Shown here piece after piece: positions 27,620-36,407 of a stretch of 56,271 nucleotides of DNA; positions within the stretch are counted from its first letter, which is position 1; each line of letters begins with the position of its first letter. The stretch is from Rhizomonospora bruguierae. Lineage in GTDB: Bacteria > Actinomycetota > Actinomycetes > Mycobacteriales > Micromonosporaceae. Location of the stretch: contig NZ_BBQH01000022.1 in the NCBI RefSeq assembly GCF_018397995.1, forward strand, positions 1 to 56,271. Reading direction: 5' to 3'. The notes under the pieces were generated by a model. That model was given only the letters and a program-made list of their open reading frames with translations, was not told the DNA's origin and ran no database searches. The translations under genes were made by a program, and so were the position numbers.

Positions 27620-28348
27620 GTGAGCGACAGCGTGATCGCCCTCGTGACGGGGGCCAACAAGGGCATCGGGTACGAGATCGCCGCCGGGCTGGCGGCCAAG
27701 GGAGCGACGGTGCTGGTGGGCGCCCGGGACGCCGAACGGGGGCGGGCGGCGGCCGAGGCGCTGACGGGGGCCGGTGGCGCGGCGGTGCACGTCCCGCTGG
27801 ACGTGACGGACGCCGCGTCCGTCGCCGCCGCCGCGAAGTGGATCGACGACCGGTACGGCCGGCTGGACGTGCTGGTGAACAACGCCGGGGTGCTGCTGGA
27901 CTGGGGCGTGCCGCCGAGCCGGGTCACCCCGGACGCGCTGCGCGGCACGTACGAGGTGAACGTCTTCGGCGTAGTGGCGGTGACCAACGCCCTGCTGCCG
28001 CTGCTGCGGCGGGCGCCGGCGGCGCGGATCGTGAACCTGTCCAGCGAGATGGGTTCGCTCGCCGTGGCCAGCGATCCGGGCAGCCGGTACGCGCAGAACC
28101 CGGTGCTGGCGTACACCTCGTCCAAGACGGCGCTGAACATGGTGACGCTGGGGTACGCGAACGAGCTGCGGGACACCCCGATCAAGGTGAACGCCGCCGA
28201 CCCGGGGTACTGCGCGACGGACCAGAACGGGCACACCGGGCCGCGCACGGCGGCGCAGGGCGCCAACGCGGCGGTGCGCCTGGCGACCCTCGGCCCGGAC
28301 GGGCCGACCGGCGGCTACTTCACCGAGGACGCGTCCGTCCCCTGGTGA
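27620..28348 (+). CDS. Short-chain dehydrogenase/reductase (SDR)
   Basis: 242 aa from GTG 27620. Classical SDR: cofactor motif VTGANKGIG (9-17), LDVTD, the NNAG motif in LVNNAGVLLDWG, catalytic Ser in IVNLSSEMGSL and the YxxxK pair in YTSSKTALN. It resembles the plant carbonyl-reductase-like C1 group that acts on small aldehydes and ketones. It is divergent from the XRE/MmyB-like regulator and probably repressed by it. Its 3' end overlaps the convergent GCS2 gene by 34 nt, so the two mRNAs are complementary at their ends. Confidence 0.9.
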   Translation: MSDSVIALVTGANKGIGYEIAAGLAAKGATVLVGARDAERGRAAAEALTGAGGAAVHVPLDVTDAASVAAAAKWIDDRYGRLDVLVNNAGVLLDWGVPPSRVTPDALRGTYEVNVFGVVAVTNALLPLLRRAPAARIVNLSSEMGSLAVASDPGSRYAQNPVLAYTSSKTALNMVTLGYANELRDTPIKVNAADPGYCATDQNGHTGPRTAAQGANAAVRLATLGPDGPTGGYFTEDASVPW

Positions 28349-29814
28349 GGCCACTCGTGGACCGGCACGTTGGTGTGCATGTGCGCGACGTACCGGTTGA
28401 GCATCGCGCGCAGCGCCGCGCGGCGGTCCAGGCCGGCGTCCTCCAGTTCGGCCAGCGTCCCGAGCTGCCAGGTGGCGCCGTTGCGGTGGGTCAGGCAGCG
28501 CCGCTCGACGACGCCGAGGGCGCGGTCCCGCAGCGCCGGGTCGACGCCCCACCGGTCCAGCCCGGCGTGGGCCAGCGGAAGGAGCCGGCGCAGGATCACT
28601 TCGCTGACCGGCGCGTTGCCCAGACCGGGCCAGTACACCTGGGCCTCGATGCCGTACCGGGCGCAGGCGTTGAAGTTCTCCTCGGCGGCGCTGAACGACA
28701 TCCGGGACCACAGCGGGCGCTCCGCCTCGGCCAGGGCCCGGACGAGTCCGAAGTAGAACGCCCCGTTGGCGAGCGTGTCCGCGACGGTGGGGCCGGCCGG
28801 CAGCACCCGGTTCTCCACCCGCAGGTGTGGCCGGCCGGCCACCACGTCGTACACCGGGCGGTTCCAGCGGTAGATCGTGCCGTTGTGCAGGCGCAATTCG
28901 CCCAGTTCCGGCGTGCCGCCGCCGTCGAGCACCCGCTCCGGGTCCTCGTCGGTGCAGATGGGCAGCAGCGCCGGGAAGTACCGGACGTTCTCCTCGAACA
29001 GGTCGAAGACCGAGGTGATCCAGCGGTCCCCGAACCAGACCCGGGGGCGCACACCCTGCGCCTTGATCTCCTCGGGGCGGGTGTCGGTGGCCTGCTGGAA
29101 CAGCGGGATCCGGGTCTCGTGCCAGAGCCGCCGGCCGAACAGCAGCGGCGCGTTGGCGCCGAGCGCGACCTGCGGCCCGGCGATCACCTGCGCGGCGTTC
29201 CAGTAGGCGGCGAACTGGTCCGGGCTGACCTGGAGGTGGAACTGGGTGCTGGTGCACGCCGCCTCGGGGGCGATCGTGTCCACGGTCGCGTGCAGCGACT
29301 CGATCCCGTCCACCGCGAGGGTCATGTCCTCGCCCCGGGCGGCGAAGATCTGCTCGTTGAGCGCCGCGTACCGGGAGTTGGCGGACAGCGCTCCGGCGGT
29401 CATCAGGTCCCGGGTGAGGGTCGGCAGGATGCCGATCATGACCAGGTGCGACCCGGTGCCCCGCGCCCTGGCCTCGGCCGCGTTCAGGCTGGCCCGGACC
29501 TGCTCCTCGAAGCCGTCGAGCCCGGCGCCGGCCAGCGCCCGGGGCGGTACGTTGATCTCGATGTTGAACTGGCCCAGTTCGGTGACGAACGCCGGGTCCT
29601 CGATCGCCCGCAGCACCTCCGCGTTGCGCATCGCCGGGTCGCCCGCCCCGTCCACCAGGTTCAGTTCGATCTCCAGGCCGGTCAGCGGCCGGTCCACGTC
29701 GAACCGGAACCCGCGCAGCATCGCGGCGAACACGTCCAGCCCCCGGCGGATCTTCTGCCGGTACCCGGCGCGGTCGCTGCCGGTGAACACCTGCCGCTCG
29801 ATCTTCTCGCCCAT
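28315..29814 (-). CDS. Glutamate-cysteine ligase family 2 (GCS2) carboxylate-amine ligase
   Basis: 499 aa. Signature elements are LTGLEIELNLVD near residues 44-55, FVTELGQFNIEINVPP and the central QFHLQVSPDQFAAYWNAAQV. GCS2-type enzymes form gamma-glutamyl or related amide bonds using ATP. Actinobacteria make mycothiol rather than glutathione, so the true substrate is uncertain; EgtA-like ergothioneine work or another gamma-glutamyl product is possible, but no egt genes are adjacent. A TATAAG -10-like hexamer and an inverted repeat lie just upstream. The gene overlaps the SDR tail to tail. Confidence 0.8.
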   Translation of the reverse strand: MGEKIERQVFTGSDRAGYRQKIRRGLDVFAAMLRGFRFDVDRPLTGLEIELNLVDGAGDPAMRNAEVLRAIEDPAFVTELGQFNIEINVPPRALAGAGLDGFEEQVRASLNAAEARARGTGSHLVMIGILPTLTRDLMTAGALSANSRYAALNEQIFAARGEDMTLAVDGIESLHATVDTIAPEAACTSTQFHLQVSPDQFAAYWNAAQVIAGPQVALGANAPLLFGRRLWHETRIPLFQQATDTRPEEIKAQGVRPRVWFGDRWITSVFDLFEENVRYFPALLPICTDEDPERVLDGGGTPELGELRLHNGTIYRWNRPVYDVVAGRPHLRVENRVLPAGPTVADTLANGAFYFGLVRALAEAERPLWSRMSFSAAEENFNACARYGIEAQVYWPGLGNAPVSEVILRRLLPLAHAGLDRWGVDPALRDRALGVVERRCLTHRNGATWQLGTLAELEDAGLDRRAALRAMLNRYVAHMHTNVPVHEWPHQGTDASSVK

Positions 29815-29822
29815 CGTCTGCC

Positions 29823-29853
29823 CTTATACCCAGTGCGCACGCTCATCACTGGG
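29823..29853 (-). promoter_or_regulatory. Promoter -10 and adjoining inverted repeat of the GCS2 gene
   Basis: On the minus strand TATAAG (29823-29828) precedes the ATG by 8 nt. Directly upstream, CCCAGTG (29829-29835) and CACTGGG (29847-29853) make a perfect 7-bp inverted repeat with an 11-bp centre, covering the -35 zone, as an operator would. Confidence 0.45.
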
Positions 29854-29972
29854 GGGGCGCACCGATTTCCCCGGGCACGATTCCCCCACGGCACCTAGCG
29901 CACCTCGCGGCGGGGGCGGCGGCTTCGCTAAGCTGTCGCCCGGCCGAAGAAGGGCGACGGAAGGCGGCCCAG

Positions 29973-31013
29973 GTGAGGCAGACGGCACCCGCTCATCGGC
30001 GCACGGCGGCGCTGCTGGCGCTGCTGGCCGCCCTGCTCGTCCTCGCGCCCCTTGCGGCGGGCGGCACCCCGGCCCTGGCCGAGCCCAACGGCACCACCGC
30101 CGGCACCGACGACGAGGGCGGCACCAAGAACCTGCGGCAGGCCCTGGAGGCCGCGAACCGCGGCTGGTTGGACGCCAAGGCCGCCCTGGAGCAGTCCAAG
30201 AAGAAGCAGATCGAGCTCCAGCTCAAGCTCAGCCAGGTGCAGCAGCGGCTGGACGGGCTGATGGCCGGGGTCGGCCAGGTGGCGGTGAACGCGTACCGCA
30301 GCGGCCGGATCGGTGTGGTCTCGGCGCTGCTGAACAGCGCCTCGCCGGACGACTTCCTCCAGCGCGCCACCGGCCTGGAGATGCTGGCCCGGTACGACGA
30401 CAACCAGTTGCGCAAGCTCACCGAGGCCCGCGAGGAGGCGGCCCGGGCCAAGGCGGCGATCGACGCCGAGCTGGCCAAGCAGCGCAAGCAGGTCGACATC
30501 ATGGCGAAGAAGAAAAAGGACGCCGAGCGGGCCCTGGGCGCCAGCAGTGGCGCCTCCGGCGGCTTCCTGGACCCGAACTCGCCGCTGGCCAAGGCGGCGC
30601 CGCGCAACTCGGACGGCTCCTGGCCGAGCGAGTCCTGCACGGTCAACGACCCGACCACCTCCGGCTGCATCACGCCGCGCACCCTGCACGCGATGCAGCA
30701 GGCGAAGGCGGCCGGGTACAAGCGGTACGTCTCTTGCTTCCGCAGCGGTGGCGGCGGCGAACACCCCAAGGGCCGCGCCTGCGACTTCTCCGCGGCCGCC
30801 AACGGCTTCAAGGACGAGAACGCCACCGGCGGCGACCGCACCTACGGCAACAGCCTGGCCGCGTACTTCGTGAAGAACGCGAGCCGGCTCGGGGTGCTCT
30901 ACGTCATCTGGTACCGCCAGATCTGGCAGCCCAGCACCGGCTGGCGCTCGTACAGCGGCAGCGGCGGCCCGGCGGCGACGCACACCAACCACGTACACCT
31001 ATCGATGATCTGA
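29973..31013 (+). CDS. Secreted coiled-coil protein with VldE/M15-like C-terminal domain
   Basis: 346 aa from GTG 29973. A signal peptide (1-36, RRTAALLALLAALLVLAPLA) leads to a coiled coil (about 45-185) rich in Lys, Gln and Ala, like the regulatory coiled coils of NlpC/P60-type cell-wall hydrolases. The C-terminal 130 residues contain CFRSGGGGEHPKGRACDFS and end THTNHVHLSMI, whose His/Asp positions match the metal site of M15/LAS-type peptidases. Four Cys may form disulfides. It is probably a cell-wall enzyme or regulator. Its TGA shares a base with the ATG of the next gene (TGATG), so the two are coupled. Confidence 0.75.
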   Translation: MRQTAPAHRRTAALLALLAALLVLAPLAAGGTPALAEPNGTTAGTDDEGGTKNLRQALEAANRGWLDAKAALEQSKKKQIELQLKLSQVQQRLDGLMAGVGQVAVNAYRSGRIGVVSALLNSASPDDFLQRATGLEMLARYDDNQLRKLTEAREEAARAKAAIDAELAKQRKQVDIMAKKKKDAERALGASSGASGGFLDPNSPLAKAAPRNSDGSWPSESCTVNDPTTSGCITPRTLHAMQQAKAAGYKRYVSCFRSGGGGEHPKGRACDFSAAANGFKDENATGGDRTYGNSLAAYFVKNASRLGVLYVIWYRQIWQPSTGWRSYSGSGGPAATHTNHVHLSMI

Positions 31014-32527
31014 TGCGCCCGCTGCCCGGCTGGCTGGCCGCGGCCCTGGTCTTCCTGGCCAGCGGCGCCGTGCTGGTGCTGGAGGTCGTGGCCCTGCGCC
31101 TGATCGGCCCGTACGTCGGGGTCACCCTGCAAACCAGCAGCAGCGTGATCGGGGTGGCGCTGGGCGCCATCGCCTACGGCGCCTGGATCGGCGGCTGGCT
31201 GGCCGACCGGCGGGACCCGCGCCGCCTGCTCGCCCCGGCGCTGGTGCTCGCCGGCATCGCCACGGCGGCCACGCTGCCGCTGGTCCGCTTCGCCGGCGAG
31301 GCGTTGCGCGGCGCGGCGGCCGGCGGGGTGCTGATGCTCGCGGCGGTCGCGGTGATCCCGCCGGCCGCGCTGCTGTCCGCGGTCACGCCGCTGGTGGTCA
31401 AGCTGCAACTGGGGGACCTGCGCCGCACCGGCCAGGTGGTGGGCCGGCTGTCCAGCATCGGCACCCTGGGCGGCATCACCGCCACGCTGGTCACCGGCTT
31501 CATCCTGGTCGCGGCGCTGCCCAGCAGCGTCATCGTGCTGAGCCTCGCGGTGCTGCTCGGCGCCGCGGGCCTCGCGCTGGGCGGCTACCTGTACCGGCGG
31601 GAGCGCACCGCCCCGCCCAAGCCGTCCCGGGCCGGCGCGGCGATCGTGCTCATCGGCCTGGCCGGCGCCGGGCTGGCGGCGGTCGCCCCGGACCCGTGCG
31701 ACGTGGAGACGGCGTACCACTGCGCCCGGGTGGAGGTGGACCCGGCCCGCCCGACCGGCCGCCTGCTGATCCTGAACTCGGCCCGGCACTCGTACGTGGA
31801 CCTGGCCGACCCGCGGCACCTGGAGTTCGCGTACACGCGGTGGATCGCGGCGGTGGCGGACCTGGTGGCCCCGCCCGGCGCCCCGATCGAGGCGGTGCAC
31901 CTGGGCGGCGGCGGCTTCACCCTGCCCCACTACCTGGCCGCGACCCGCCCCGGTACCCGCAGCACCGTCCTGGAGCTGGACGGGGCGCTGGTGGAACTGG
32001 ACCGGGCCAGGCTGGGCCTGCGCATCGGCCCGGACCTTCGGGTGGTCGTCGGGGACGCGCGGGTCAACCTGCACCGGCGCCCCGGCGGCAGCGCCGACCT
32101 GATCGTGGGGGACGCGTTCGGGCACCTGGTCGTGCCGTGGCACCTGGCCACCCGCCAGATGATGGCCGAGGTGCGCCGGGTGCTGCGCCCGGGCGGCGTC
32201 TACGCCCAGAACGTCATCGACTACCCGAGGCCGGGCGGCGGCCCCGGCCGGTTCATCCGCGCCGAGCTGGCCACCGTGCGGGCGGTGTTCCCGCACGTGC
32301 TGCTGGTCGCGCCGCCGGCGGCGATCCGCGGCGAGGTCAGCGCCAACTTCGTGATCGTCGCCGCCGACCATCCGATCGACGTCGCCGCCCTCCAGCGCCG
32401 GCTGGACGGGTACCCCGAGGAGCGGGCGACGGTGCTGGCCGAGGGCGCGGCCGCGGATTTCGCCCGAGGTGGCCCGGTATTGACCGATGACCACGCGCCG
32501 GTGGACCAGTTGCTCGTCACCCCGTAG
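31013..32527 (+). CDS. Membrane-fused spermidine-synthase-like protein
   Basis: 504 aa. The first 215 residues form about six or seven transmembrane helices (LAAALVFLASGAVLVLEVVA, then GVALGAIAYGAWIGGWLADR). The rest is a Rossmann-fold aminopropyltransferase/methyltransferase-like domain with VHLGGGGFTLPHYLA, VLELDGALVELDRARLGL and DLIVGDAFGHLVVPWHL. This is the fused MFS/spermidine-synthase type common in actinobacteria. True polyamine synthesis is doubtful because the usual aminopropyl-acceptor motif is altered (GDAFGHL). It overlaps the secreted coiled-coil gene by one base. Confidence 0.82.
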   Translation: MRPLPGWLAAALVFLASGAVLVLEVVALRLIGPYVGVTLQTSSSVIGVALGAIAYGAWIGGWLADRRDPRRLLAPALVLAGIATAATLPLVRFAGEALRGAAAGGVLMLAAVAVIPPAALLSAVTPLVVKLQLGDLRRTGQVVGRLSSIGTLGGITATLVTGFILVAALPSSVIVLSLAVLLGAAGLALGGYLYRRERTAPPKPSRAGAAIVLIGLAGAGLAAVAPDPCDVETAYHCARVEVDPARPTGRLLILNSARHSYVDLADPRHLEFAYTRWIAAVADLVAPPGAPIEAVHLGGGGFTLPHYLAATRPGTRSTVLELDGALVELDRARLGLRIGPDLRVVVGDARVNLHRRPGGSADLIVGDAFGHLVVPWHLATRQMMAEVRRVLRPGGVYAQNVIDYPRPGGGPGRFIRAELATVRAVFPHVLLVAPPAAIRGEVSANFVIVAADHPIDVAALQRRLDGYPEERATVLAEGAAADFARGGPVLTDDHAPVDQLLVTP

Positions 32528-32686
32528 CGCTCGGCCGGTGCACCCGGCCCGCCGGTCGGGTCACCCGGCGCTCGCCCGCGGTTCATTGGCGCGACAAGCG
32601 GGCTGCGTGTGGACGTCGCCGGCCGGCGGTTGACTGATCCGGCAGTCGATCGAGGTGACTGTCCACAGCGAACCGCGGGAGTGCAG

Positions 32687-33796
32687 ATGACGTCGCGACG
32701 TACCCTTCTCACCACCGGTGGCGCGGCCGTGGTGGCCGGGCTGGCCCTGTCCGGCGCGGCGCCCGCCTCGGCACACGGAGCCGGGCAGCCCGCGCACCGG
32801 CCGGTCGTGATCGGACACCGGGGGGCGAGCGGGTACCGGCCCGAGCACACCCTGGCCTCGTACGAACTGGCGATCCGGCTGGGCGCCGACTACGTCGAGC
32901 CGGATCTCGTGTCCACGAAGGACGGTGTGCTGGTCGCCCGGCACGAGAACGAGATCTCCGGGACCACGGACGTGGCGGTCCGGCCGGAGTTCGCGGGCCG
33001 GCGGGCGACGAAGACGATCGACGGGGTCGCGGTCACCGGGTGGTTCACCGAGGACTTCACCCTCGCCGAGCTGAAGACCCTGCGGGCCAAGGAGCGGCTG
33101 CCGTTGGTGCGCCCCACCACGACCACGTTCGACGGGCGCTTCCCGATTCCGACCTTCCAGGAGGTCATCGACCTGGCGCGGGCGGAGAGCCGCAAGCGGG
33201 GGCGGACCATCGGCGTGTACCCGGAGACTAAGCACCCCACGTACTTCCGGTCGATCGGGCTGCCGCTCGAGGAGCCGCTGGTCAGCGTGCTGCGCCGGAA
33301 CGGGTACACCGGCCGGCGCGACCCGGTGATCGTCCAGTCGTTCGAGACCGGGAACCTGCGGCAGCTCGCCCGGCTGACCGGGGTCACCCTGGTGCAGTTG
33401 CTGGACGCCAGCGGCGCGCCGTACGACCTGGCCGCGGCCGGTGACCCGCGCACCTACCGGGATCTGGCCACGGCCGGCGGGCTGCGGGAGATCGCCCGGT
33501 ACGCCCACGGGATCGGCGCGAACAAGGACCTGCTGGTGCCGCGGGACGGGACCGGCCGGCTGCTGGCGCCGTCCACCGTGATCCGGGACGCGCACCGGGC
33601 CGGGCTGGTCGTGCACGCCTGGACGTTCCGGGCGGAGAACCAGTTCCTGCCGGCGGACTTCCGGATCGGCGCCGACCCGAACGCGCGGGGCGACATCACG
33701 TCCGAGTTCGAGCTGTTCTTCGATCTCGGGCTGGACGGGGTGTTCAGCGACCACCCGGACGCCGCCGTGGCGGCCCGGGCGGGGCGGCGGGCCTGA
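32687..33796 (+). CDS. glpQ: Tat-exported glycerophosphodiester phosphodiesterase
   Basis: 369 aa from ATG 32687 with GGGAG upstream; 26 further open codons to 32609 lack a start context. The N-terminus TSRRTLLTTGGAAVVAGLAL is a twin-arginine signal ending at ASAHG. The GDPD barrel has His44 and Arg45 in GHRGASGYRPEHT, Glu71 and Asp73 in YVEPDLV, and His86 in ARHENE. These match the GlpQ metal and catalytic residues. It should hydrolyse phospholipid-derived glycerophosphodiesters outside the cell to glycerol 3-phosphate and an alcohol. It is a single gene; no transporter is adjacent. Confidence 0.9.
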   Translation: MTSRRTLLTTGGAAVVAGLALSGAAPASAHGAGQPAHRPVVIGHRGASGYRPEHTLASYELAIRLGADYVEPDLVSTKDGVLVARHENEISGTTDVAVRPEFAGRRATKTIDGVAVTGWFTEDFTLAELKTLRAKERLPLVRPTTTTFDGRFPIPTFQEVIDLARAESRKRGRTIGVYPETKHPTYFRSIGLPLEEPLVSVLRRNGYTGRRDPVIVQSFETGNLRQLARLTGVTLVQLLDASGAPYDLAAAGDPRTYRDLATAGGLREIARYAHGIGANKDLLVPRDGTGRLLAPSTVIRDAHRAGLVVHAWTFRAENQFLPADFRIGADPNARGDITSEFELFFDLGLDGVFSDHPDAAVAARAGRRA

Positions 33797-33962
33797 CCCG
33801 TTCCGCGGCAAGGTCGTGCGCGTAGCGGGACCGGGCGGGCCGGCACCTCGGCGGACATCGCCGAGGCATCCGGCCCGCACGGCGGGGCAGATCATCGGCG
33901 GCAACGGCGGGTCGGTGCCGGGCCGGTAGGGAGTGTCGGGGCTCGCTGGTAGAACGGAGGGC

Positions 33963-36053
33963 ATGCGCGAGCGGGCGGAGGCGGTGCTGCGCCGGTTGGC
34001 CGGCGAGGGTGCCCGGCTGCGGGCAGACCAGTGGCGGGCGATCGAGGCGCTGGTGACCCGGCAGCGGCGGGTGCTGTGCGTGCAGCGGACCGGCTGGGGC
34101 AAGTCGGCGGTGTACTTCGTCGCGACCGCCCTGCTGCGGGCGGGCGGTGCGGGCCCCACGGTGATCGTTTCGCCGCTGCTGGCGCTGATGCGCAACCAGG
34201 TCGAGGCGGCGGGGCGGGCCGGCATCCGGGCCCGCACGATCAACTCGGCGAACCTCGACGAGTGGGACGAGATCACGGCGGAGATCCACGCCGGGGCGGT
34301 GGACGTGCTGCTGATCTCCCCGGAGCGGCTGAACAACCCCGACTTCCGGGAGGGCGTGCTGCCCAAGCTGGCCGGCACGACCGGCCTGCTGGTGGTGGAC
34401 GAGGCGCACTGCGTCTCGGACTGGGGCCACGACTTCCGCCCGGACTACCGGCGCCTGCGCACGTTCCTGGCGCACCTGTCGCCCGACACCCCGGTGCTGG
34501 CCACCACCGCGACCGCGAACGCCCGGGTCACGGCGGACGTGGCCGAGCAGTTGGGCGACACGCTGGTGCTGCGCGGCCCGCTGGAGCGGGAGTCGCTGCG
34601 TCTCGGCGTTCTGGAGCTGCCCGGCCCGGCGCAGCGGCTGGCCTGGCTCGCCGACCAGCTGGCCGAGCTGCCCGGCTCCGGGATCATCTACACCCTGACC
34701 GTCGCGCAGGCCACCGAGACGGCCGAGTTCCTGCGCTCCCGGGGGTACGAGGTCGCGGCGTACAGCGGCCAGGCGCAGGATTCGCAGCGCCAGGCCGCGG
34801 AGCGGGACCTGCTGGCGAACCGGATCAAGGCGTTGGTCGCCACCTCCGCACTGGGCATGGGCTTCGACAAGCCGGACCTGGGCTTCGTCGTGCACCTCGG
34901 CGCGCCGCCCTCGCCGATCGCGTATTACCAGCAGGTCGGCCGGGCGGGGCGGGGGGTCGCCGAGGCCGAGGTGCTGCTGCTGCCGGGCGCGGAGGACCCG
35001 GCGATCTGGCGGTACTTCGCCTCCCTGGCGTTCCCGCCGGAGCGGCAGGTCCGGTCGGTGCTGGCCGCGCTGTCCACCGGGAGCCCGATCTCCACCCAGG
35101 CGCTCGAGCCGATCGTGGACCTGCGCCGCACCCGGCTGGAGATGATGCTCAAGGTGCTGGACGTGGACGGCGCGGTGCGCCGGGTCCGGGGCGGGTGGCT
35201 GGCGACCGGCGAGCCGTGGGAGTACGACGAGGCGCGGCTGCGGCGGGTGGCGCGGGCGCGCGAGGCCGAGCAGGCGGCGATGCGCGAGTACGCGACCACG
35301 GCCGGGTGCCGCATGGAGTACCTGCGACGCTGCCTGGACGACCCGGGCGCCGAGCCGTGCGGCCGGTGCGACACCTGCGCGGGGCCGCGCTACGGCGTGG
35401 CCGTCTCGGCTACCGCGCTGGCGGCGGCGGAGGCGTTCCTGGGGCGGGCCGGCGCCCCGATCGAGCCGAAGAAGCTCTGGCCGACCGGGCTGGAGGCGGT
35501 GGGCCTGCCCCTCAAGGGCAAGATCCCGCCGGGGGAGCGGGCGGAGCCGGGCCGGGCCGTGGGTCGCCTCTCCGACCTGGGTTGGGGCGGGCGCCTGCGC
35601 GCCGTGCTCGGCGGGGGCGCGCCGGACGCCCCGCTCCCGGCGGAGCTGGCCGGTGCGGTGGTCGAGGTGCTCAAGGCGTGGGCGCGCGGGGAGCAGCCCT
35701 GGGAGCGGCGCCCGGTCGCCGTGGTGACGGTCGCCTCCCACACCCGGCCCCGGCTGGTCCGGTCGCTCGGCGAGCGGATCGCCACGGTGGGCCGGCTGCC
35801 GCTGCTGGGCGAGGTCACCCGGGCGGCCGGCGCCGAGTCGGGGGGTGCGAACAGCGCCCAGCGGGTCCGCGCCCTGGCCGGGGCGCTGGCGCTCCCGCCC
35901 GGGCTGGCGGCGGCGGTGGCCGGTGTCGAGGGCCCCGTCCTTCTGGTGGACGACCTGGTCGACTCGGGCTGGACGATGGCGCTCGCCGCCCGGCTGTTGC
36001 GCCTGGCCGGCGCCCCGGCCGTCCTGCCGCTCACGCTCGCCCTCAGCGGCTGA
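33963..36053 (+). CDS. RecQ-family ATP-dependent DNA helicase with phosphoribosyltransferase-like C-terminal domain
   Basis: 696 aa from ATG 33963, preceded by GGAGGG. Walker A is CVQRTGWGKSAV (39-50), Walker B VVDEAHCVSDWGHDF, followed by the RecQ-specific aromatic-rich region. Motifs IV-VI run through VATSALGMGFDKPDLGFVVH and YYQQVGRAGRG. A zinc-binding cluster CRMEYLRRC...CGRCDTC follows. Instead of the usual WH/HRDC end, residues about 550-696 resemble a type I phosphoribosyltransferase fold with VLLVDDLVDSGWTMALAARL, which matches the PRPP-binding loop. It is the actinobacterial RecQ variant; the role of the tail is unknown. Confidence 0.85.
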   Translation: MRERAEAVLRRLAGEGARLRADQWRAIEALVTRQRRVLCVQRTGWGKSAVYFVATALLRAGGAGPTVIVSPLLALMRNQVEAAGRAGIRARTINSANLDEWDEITAEIHAGAVDVLLISPERLNNPDFREGVLPKLAGTTGLLVVDEAHCVSDWGHDFRPDYRRLRTFLAHLSPDTPVLATTATANARVTADVAEQLGDTLVLRGPLERESLRLGVLELPGPAQRLAWLADQLAELPGSGIIYTLTVAQATETAEFLRSRGYEVAAYSGQAQDSQRQAAERDLLANRIKALVATSALGMGFDKPDLGFVVHLGAPPSPIAYYQQVGRAGRGVAEAEVLLLPGAEDPAIWRYFASLAFPPERQVRSVLAALSTGSPISTQALEPIVDLRRTRLEMMLKVLDVDGAVRRVRGGWLATGEPWEYDEARLRRVARAREAEQAAMREYATTAGCRMEYLRRCLDDPGAEPCGRCDTCAGPRYGVAVSATALAAAEAFLGRAGAPIEPKKLWPTGLEAVGLPLKGKIPPGERAEPGRAVGRLSDLGWGGRLRAVLGGGAPDAPLPAELAGAVVEVLKAWARGEQPWERRPVAVVTVASHTRPRLVRSLGERIATVGRLPLLGEVTRAAGAESGGANSAQRVRALAGALALPPGLAAAVAGVEGPVLLVDDLVDSGWTMALAARLLRLAGAPAVLPLTLALSG

Positions 36054-36110
36054 GGCCGCCCCGCGGGGTCGCGGGCCGTCGTGTGACGCAGTCGATCGGG
36101 GTTCCGCTCG

Positions 36111-36133
36111 CTTATACCCCTGGGAGGTATAAG
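36111..36133. promoter_or_regulatory. CsoR-type copper operator candidate
   Basis: CTTATACC (36111-36118) and GGTATAAG (36126-36133) form a perfect 8-bp inverted repeat around CCTGGGA. The TAC(C)4...GGTA core with a C/G-rich centre resembles actinobacterial CsoR operators. It lies 56 bp before a copper chaperone gene, and its right arm holds a TATAAG that could be the -10, so bound repressor would block the promoter. Confidence 0.6.
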
Positions 36134-36188
36134 CTCCAGGGGGGCCAGCGCGGCGATCGCCCGGCTGGTCGGGCATGAGGGAGACGAG

Positions 36189-36407
36189 ATGAGCACCACG
36201 ACGACGTACGCCGTGACCGGCATGACCTGCGGGCACTGCGCGCAGGCGGTGACCGCCGAACTGACCGCCCTGCCCGGGGTGCACGGCGTCCAGGTGGACG
36301 TGCCGGCCGGCGCCGTACGGGTCACCAGCGACGCCCCGCTCGACGAGGGCGACGTGCGGGCCGCCGTCGACGAGGCGGGCTACACCCTGGCGGGGCTCCA
36401 TGCTTGA
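36189..36407 (+). CDS. copZ: Heavy-metal-associated copper chaperone (CopZ-like)
   Basis: 72 aa with GGGAGACGAG just before the ATG. A single HMA ferredoxin-like domain with the metal site GMTCGHC (Cys14 and Cys17) and the conserved Tyr in DEAGYTL. It should bind Cu(I) in the cytosol and hand it to an exporter or regulator. The stop codon overlaps the start of the next gene by 8 nt. A palindrome of CsoR type lies upstream. No CopA ATPase gene follows, which is unusual because actinobacterial copZ and copA are normally adjacent. Confidence 0.9.
   Translation: MSTTTTYAVTGMTCGHCAQAVTAELTALPGVHGVQVDVPAGAVRVTSDAPLDEGDVRAAVDEAGYTLAGLHA

Noticed and set aside
26200-29898. 1232-codon plus-strand open frame
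   Set aside because: It crosses the MacR-like, XRE, SDR and GCS2 genes out of frame, with a biased Arg/Ala/Gly translation. A GC artefact.
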